The notes under the pieces were generated by a model. The model was not told the DNA's origin, did not search any database, and saw only the letters and a list, made by a program, of their open reading frames with translations. Of a stretch of 64,000 bases of DNA, positions 59,128 through 64,000 are shown one piece after another. Where the stretch lies: positions 76,868-140,867 of the forward strand of contig BOKF01000021.1 in NCBI GenBank assembly GCA_016860845.1. The letters run 5' to 3'. Position numbers and translations under genes: made by a program. Position 1 is the stretch's first letter; each line of letters opens with the position of its first letter. Source of the DNA: Chloroflexota bacterium. Its GTDB lineage: Bacteria; Chloroflexota; Anaerolineae; 4572-78; J111.

Positions 59128-62100
59128 GTATTCCCCACAGGCGTGGGGGTGAACCGCAGGCGCAGTATAACGATCTGAACGGTACGCTGTATTCCCCACA
59201 GGCGTGGGGGTGAACCGCCGCCACGCACGTTGTCGGAGTGTGATACCAGGTATTCCCCACAGGCGTGGGGGTGAACCGTAATCAATAATTGCGTTCTTGA
59301 CATCGTTTTCGTATTCCCCACAGGCGTGGGGGTGAACCGGTGATGGGCGAGAAGGGCGGGACGGTGTGGCTGTATTCCCCACAGGCGTGGGGGTGAACCG
59401 CATGGGAGCTGGACGCCAAGCTGCGCGGCTGGCGTATTCCCCACAGGCGTGGGGGTGAACCGAGCAAAGCCAGGCCGGCCAGGGAGTAAAAAAGGTATTC
59501 CCCACAGGCGTGGGGGTGAACCGCGCGTCTGGCTGAAATCGCTCACCCCCCGTTCGGTATTCCCCACAGGCGTGGGGGTGAACCGTTAGTTATTCGGTTA
59601 TGTTATGATTATACCACGTATTCCCCACAGGCGTGGGGGTGAACCGCATCAATGATAGTCTGCCGGGCGAAGAGGAAACGTATTCCCCACAGGCGTGGGG
59701 GTGAACCGAACAGTTGCGGCTTGAGGTCCAAGCCGCTTTGGTATTCCCCACAGGCGTGGGGGTGAACCGTCGAGCTGGCTGCGGTTCTTGCGTTTCTTGC
59801 CGTATTCCCCACAGGCGTGGGGGTGAACCGCCGCGCAGATTCAGGTATTCGCCCAGGATGGGGTATTCCCCACAGGCGTGGGGGTGAACCCCCAGCAAGA
59901 CCGGCTGGATTTGGCTAAAGACATCGTATTCCCCACAGGCGTGGGGGTGAACCGATAGGTGGACTGTGAGCAATTTTGCCAAAAGACGTATTCCCCACAG
60001 GCGTGGGGGTGAACCGCCGCCGTCAAAAGTGTAGGCGAGGGGCTGACGGTATTCCCCACAGGCGTGGGGGTGAACCGGCTCTTGATTTTGATAAGATGAA
60101 GTGTGACATCAGTATTCCCCACAGGCGTGGGGGTGAACCGGCTATCGTCGCCTGTTGGCACACCATACCCTACGTATTCCCCACAGGCGTGGGGGTGAAC
60201 CGGCGGCTCGACTTTGACAACCATTGCATCTTGAGTATTCCCCACAGGCGTGGGGGTGAACCGAACTGCCGGAGGATAACGAACCTCTGAACACCGTATT
60301 CCCCACAGGCGTGGGGGTGAACCGGGTACGCTCCGTTACCAGGAGGTCGTCATTCCGTATTCCCCACAGGCGTGGGGGTGAACCGATTGGCGGGCGCTAC
60401 CTCATTACCGAGGACGAGGTATTCCCCACAGGCGTGGGGGTGAACCGCCAGGGCCAACCGTTGCCCAGCAGCGGCGGGCGTATTCCCCACAGGCGTGGGG
60501 GTGAACCGTTGGGTTTTTGTTTTTAGGTTGTCGGGAATAGGTATTCCCCACAGGCGTGGGGGTGAACCGCGGTTGCAGGTGGAGGCGATATGAGTAGCCA
60601 GCGTATTCCCCACAGGCGTGGGGGTGAACCGCCGGTATCCCGATGACTATCGGGCAGATCGTTAGTATTCCCCACAGGCGTGGGGGTGAACCGCGCCGGG
60701 CAAGCATCCCCCCGTATATTGGAACGTATTCCCCACAGGCGTGGGGGTGAACCGTTCTGCCTTCTACGGTACTGAGGGCGCTATAGTATTCCCCACAGGC
60801 GTGGGGGTGAACCGCCATCGGTACAGAGGCGACCGCCGCAACGGGCGTATTCCCCACAGGCGTGGGGGTGAACCGCCAAGCCAGGCATCACCATACCACA
60901 CCCTGCCGTATTCCCCACAGGCGTGGGGGTGAACCGGTGTGGCTAACCATTTGAAGCGGGTCAGTCATCGTATTCCCCACAGGCGTGGGGGTGAACCAGC
61001 CGGAAAGTGTCGGCACAAGAACCGTGGCCGGGTATTCCCCACAGGCGTGGGGGTGAACCGGTCAGGGTGTCGGCAATCGGGAAGAGCGGGTAAGTATTCC
61101 CCACAGGCGTGGGGGTGAACCGCACAATTCGCTTTACTACGCCAGGGTCAAGCCCGTATTCCCCACAGGCGTGGGGGTGAACCGCTCATCCTCTAAATAC
61201 TTCACTTCCTCGTTGATGTATTCCCCACAGGCGTGGGGGTGAACCGCGGGGCCTGCAGGCCGCCGACTTTGAGTCGACCGTATTCCCCACAGGCGTGGGG
61301 GTGAACCGCGGGCCGTAGCGGAGCCAGCCAGCAGGAAGCGTATTCCCCACAGGCGTGGGGGTGAACCGTAGCTGTATTCAACCGCGCCCTGACCGCCGAC
61401 GGTATTCCCCACAGGCGTGGGGGTGAACCGAGGGCGTGTCCATCCGCCTGCCCCGGATCACCGTATTCCCCACAGGCGTGGGGGTGAACCGTAACTCTCT
61501 CGCGGCTTGATATTGAACGCTTGCGTATTCCCCACAGGCGTGGGGGTGAACCGCGCCCAGCGACAAAGGGCCGGATATTGAGGCCGTATTCCCCACAGGC
61601 GTGGGGGTGAACCGCCTATGCCGCGATGGACAGCGGCTACCCGCAAGTATTCCCCACAGGCGTGGGGGTGAACCGCGGCCCAAAAAATCGCCGCCGCCCT
61701 GGGTGAAGTATTCCCCACAGGCGTGGGGGTGAACCGTGCTAAGGGCTTTTGGATACCCGGCGGGTACGGTATTCCCCACAGGCGTGGGGGTGAACCGTAG
61801 AGATCTTTGCCGGTGCGGGTATTGTAGCGGTATTCCCCACAGGCGTGGGGGTGAACCGCTGTCACCGCGCTCATTTCAACCGCCCTGGTCGTATTCCCCA
61901 CAGGCGTGGGGGTGAACCGCAGCCCAAGTCAGCCGGCGAGATGGCCGAGGCGTATTCCCCACAGGCGTGGGGGTGAACCGCAAGCTGGCCCTGGACCTGA
62001 CCAACAAAGTGGGTATTCCCCACAGGGGGGGGGTGAACCGTATCATCCTCTGGCACAGGCTCGCCATTGAAGGTATTCCCCACAGGCGTGGGGGTGAACC

Positions 62101-64000
62101 GGCGCAGGCCGGAAACGGTTGGGGGAGGGTGGAGTATTCCCCACAGGCGTGGGGGTGAACCAGCAGCGCATGGATACCCAGCGCGGCTGGCAGAGTATTC
62201 CCCACAGGCGTGGGGGTGAACCGTCAGGGCATAAAACCGTTCTAGTAATGTCAGCAGTATTCCCCACAGGCGTGGGGGTGAACCGACCAAGCCAGCCGCC
62301 AAGCCGATTGCCGCCGACCGTATTCCCCACAGGCGTGGGGGTGAACCGGTAACCGGTGACCTGGTTGATCTTGACGTTACCGTATTCCCCACAGGCGTGG
62401 GGGTGAACCGGAGTAAGACATGGCAAACCCAATCACTTATACGTATTCCCCACAGGCGTGGGGGTGAACCGGCGACGCACCCGCGCCAACCGCTGGACCT
62501 GATGTATTCCCCACAGGCGTGGGGGTGAACCGTCGGATACCGGTTGTCCTCTGCTCCCACCCAAAGTATTCCCCACAGGCGTGGGGGTGAACCGAGACGA
62601 TGATGTGGTCTGTGGCAAGCCTGGCTCGTATTCCCCACAGGCGTGGGGGTGAACCGAGACGATGATGTGGTCTGTGGCAAGCCTGGCTCGTATTCCCCAC
62701 AGGCGTGGGGGTGAACCGACAGTAGCCTTTGCCGACCACTGGCAGCGCGTGTATTCCCCACAGGCGTGGGGGTGAACCGCAAGGCGTTTCGGGTATACCG
62801 TGCGCCGGTGGGTATTCCCCACAGGCGTGGGGGTGAACCGCGGGCTGTTACGCCCGCCTTTTATCAGGCGCTGTATTCCCCACAGGCGTGGGGGTGAACC
62901 GAATCGTAGGGCGGCGAGGTAATCCACATATCAAGTATTCCCCACAGGCGTGGGGGTGAACCGAACCGGCCTCGGCGGGCAATCAAGACACGACCGTATT
63001 CCCCACAGGCGTGGGGGTGAACCGTTGATGTCCGTTTGCCGCATACAAAGCACGTTGTATTCCCCACAGGCGTGGGGGTGAACCGATATTCTGGCCGGTG
63101 CGCTCACTTGCGCCTAACCGTATTCCCCACAGGCGTGGGGGTGAACCGCCGCCGCCGAGTGGGGACTCCCGCCCTGGCGGGGTATTCCCCACAGGCGTGG
63201 GGGTGAACCGGCCGTGCTTGAATTTGTGCGAGACGGCCCGCGCGTATTCCCCACAGGCGTGGGGGTGAACCGGTTAGCTGTCATTATTGCCGAACTTCGC
63301 CGCCGTATTCCCCACAGGCGTGGGGGTGAACCGGTAGCGGCGGTTCAGCCAGAGCAGGCGACATTGTATTCCCCACAGGCGTGGGGGTGAACCGCGGTCC
63401 CGCCTGAGCATCACCACCAGCGGGGCTGTATTCCCCACAGGCGTGGGGGTGAACCGGACGTTGGACAGCAGATAGATATGATGGCTTGCGTATTCCCCAC
63501 AGGCGTGGGGGTGAACCGATACTGGCAAAAGCATTGGCCTCCTCGGAGCGTATTCCCCACAGGCGTGGGGGTGAACCCGGTTTCGGGATGCTGCATATGG
63601 TCAACCTGGCGTATTCCCCACAGGCGTGGGGGTGAACCGTTGATTGCCGCCGTCATCGCCAAACACAGCCCGTATTCCCCACAGGCGTGGGGGTGAACCG
63701 GCGACGGCGGCGGCGGCGTAGCGAGCGGCCGGGGTATTCCCCACAGGCGTGGGGGTGAACCAGCCCCCGAAGGGGGCTGGTTATTCAAGGTTTAGTATTC
63801 CCCACAGGCGTGGGGGTGAACCGGTCTCTGCCAAAGTCAACTGATGCAATCGGGGGAGTATTCCCCACAGGCGTGGGGGTGAACCGCTGCCCGGCTACAC
63901 CTACCTGTGCGACCCGCGGTATTCCCCACAGGCGTGGGGGTGAACCGCCCTAATCCCCCTCAATGCCTTGTCCAAAACGGTATTCCCCACAGGCGTGGGG
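59128..64000 (+). CRISPR. Type I-E CRISPR array, 80 repeats, continues past the window
   Basis: Repeats are 29 bp: GTATTCCCCACAGG followed by CGTGGGGGTGAACCG. CCCCAC and GTGGGG form the stem with loop AGGC, which Cas6e recognises. I counted 80 repeat starts from 59128 to 63980; the last is cut by the window end. Spacers are 31-34 bp. Repeats 13, 31, 50, 73 and 76 have a changed last base, and repeat 48 (62013) is 28 bp with an internal GGCGTGGGGG to GGGGGGGGG change. Spacers after repeats 57 and 58 are identical. Orientation matches the cas genes, with the leader side at 59128. A 4.9-kb open-frame pattern on the other strand (SPPRLWGI, HPHACGEY) is only translated repeat. Confidence 0.98.

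Noticed and set aside
59065..63788. Many reading frames of 60-300 codons over the CRISPR array
   Set aside because: They repeat SPPRLWGI, FTPTPVGNT and HPHACGEY at the array period, so they are the repeat translated in different frames.

Overview
The window looks like a piece of a Chloroflexota (Anaerolineae/Caldilineae-like) chromosome. The reasons are indirect: moderately high GC, a GldF-GldG-type fused ABC exporter, large secreted clostripain-family peptidases, PspA, hybrid histidine kinases, and intergenic gaps full of short degenerate repeats and palindromes. I saw no rRNA or tRNA gene and no transposase. The assignment is an inference from gene content.

Layout. 1-12.9 kb (minus strand): two tandem secreted C11 peptidases, an AIM24-family protein, an ASCH-like protein, a membrane/TPR pair, a glycosyltransferase with a membrane protein, and a PHP phosphoesterase with a DUF951 protein. 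13-19.6 kb (minus): methyltransferase, YbhN-like membrane protein, CorA and Mfd. 19.8-23.1 kb (plus): hybrid histidine kinase and a response regulator with a C-terminal membrane anchor. 23.1-28.8 kb (minus): LysS, GreA, a PIG-L deacetylase pair, and a PspA/membrane coiled-coil pair. 29.2-32.5 kb (plus): RusA-like nuclease, nucleotidyltransferase, PqqD-like protein, HprK-like kinase and a Tat-exported protein, arranged like a peptide-modification cassette. 32.6-36.9 kb (plus): YgeW/YgeY-like enzymes, then a mosaic of a HigBA toxin-antitoxin pair, small orphan genes and repeated scraps of the ygeY 3' end. 37-42.2 kb (minus): a three-gene ABC exporter (ATPase, permease-GldG fusion, DUF4340). 42.4-47.1 kb (minus): three Hsp20 genes, one apparently frameshifted, a hypothetical gene and groES-groEL. 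47.8-64 kb (plus): an orphan gene, a small wHTH regulator and a complete type I-E CRISPR-Cas locus with an array of 80 repeats that runs off the window.

Main points of interest. (1) Cas3 is fused at its N-terminus to a complete HTH-WYL transcription-factor module, and the gene before it is a stand-alone copy of the same HTH. Both genes are preceded by TTGGAA...TTCCAA inverted repeats, which suggests an effector nuclease-helicase that also controls its own operon. (2) groES and the hsp20 cluster share an upstream element of four direct repeats spaced exactly 11 bp, each ending 5 bp before a -10-like hexamer. This is the geometry of PhoB/OmpR-class activator sites, so an unrecognised activator may control heat-shock genes here. 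A differently worded 4 x 11 bp array lies before the ABC exporter. (3) The nucleotidyltransferase-PqqD-HprK-Tat cassette resembles RiPP tailoring genes but has no cyclase or leader peptidase. (4) Intergenic repeat elements have entered coding sequence, in frame, in mfd and at the 3' ends of the ABC permease and cas1.

All family names come from reading motifs; no database search was run.
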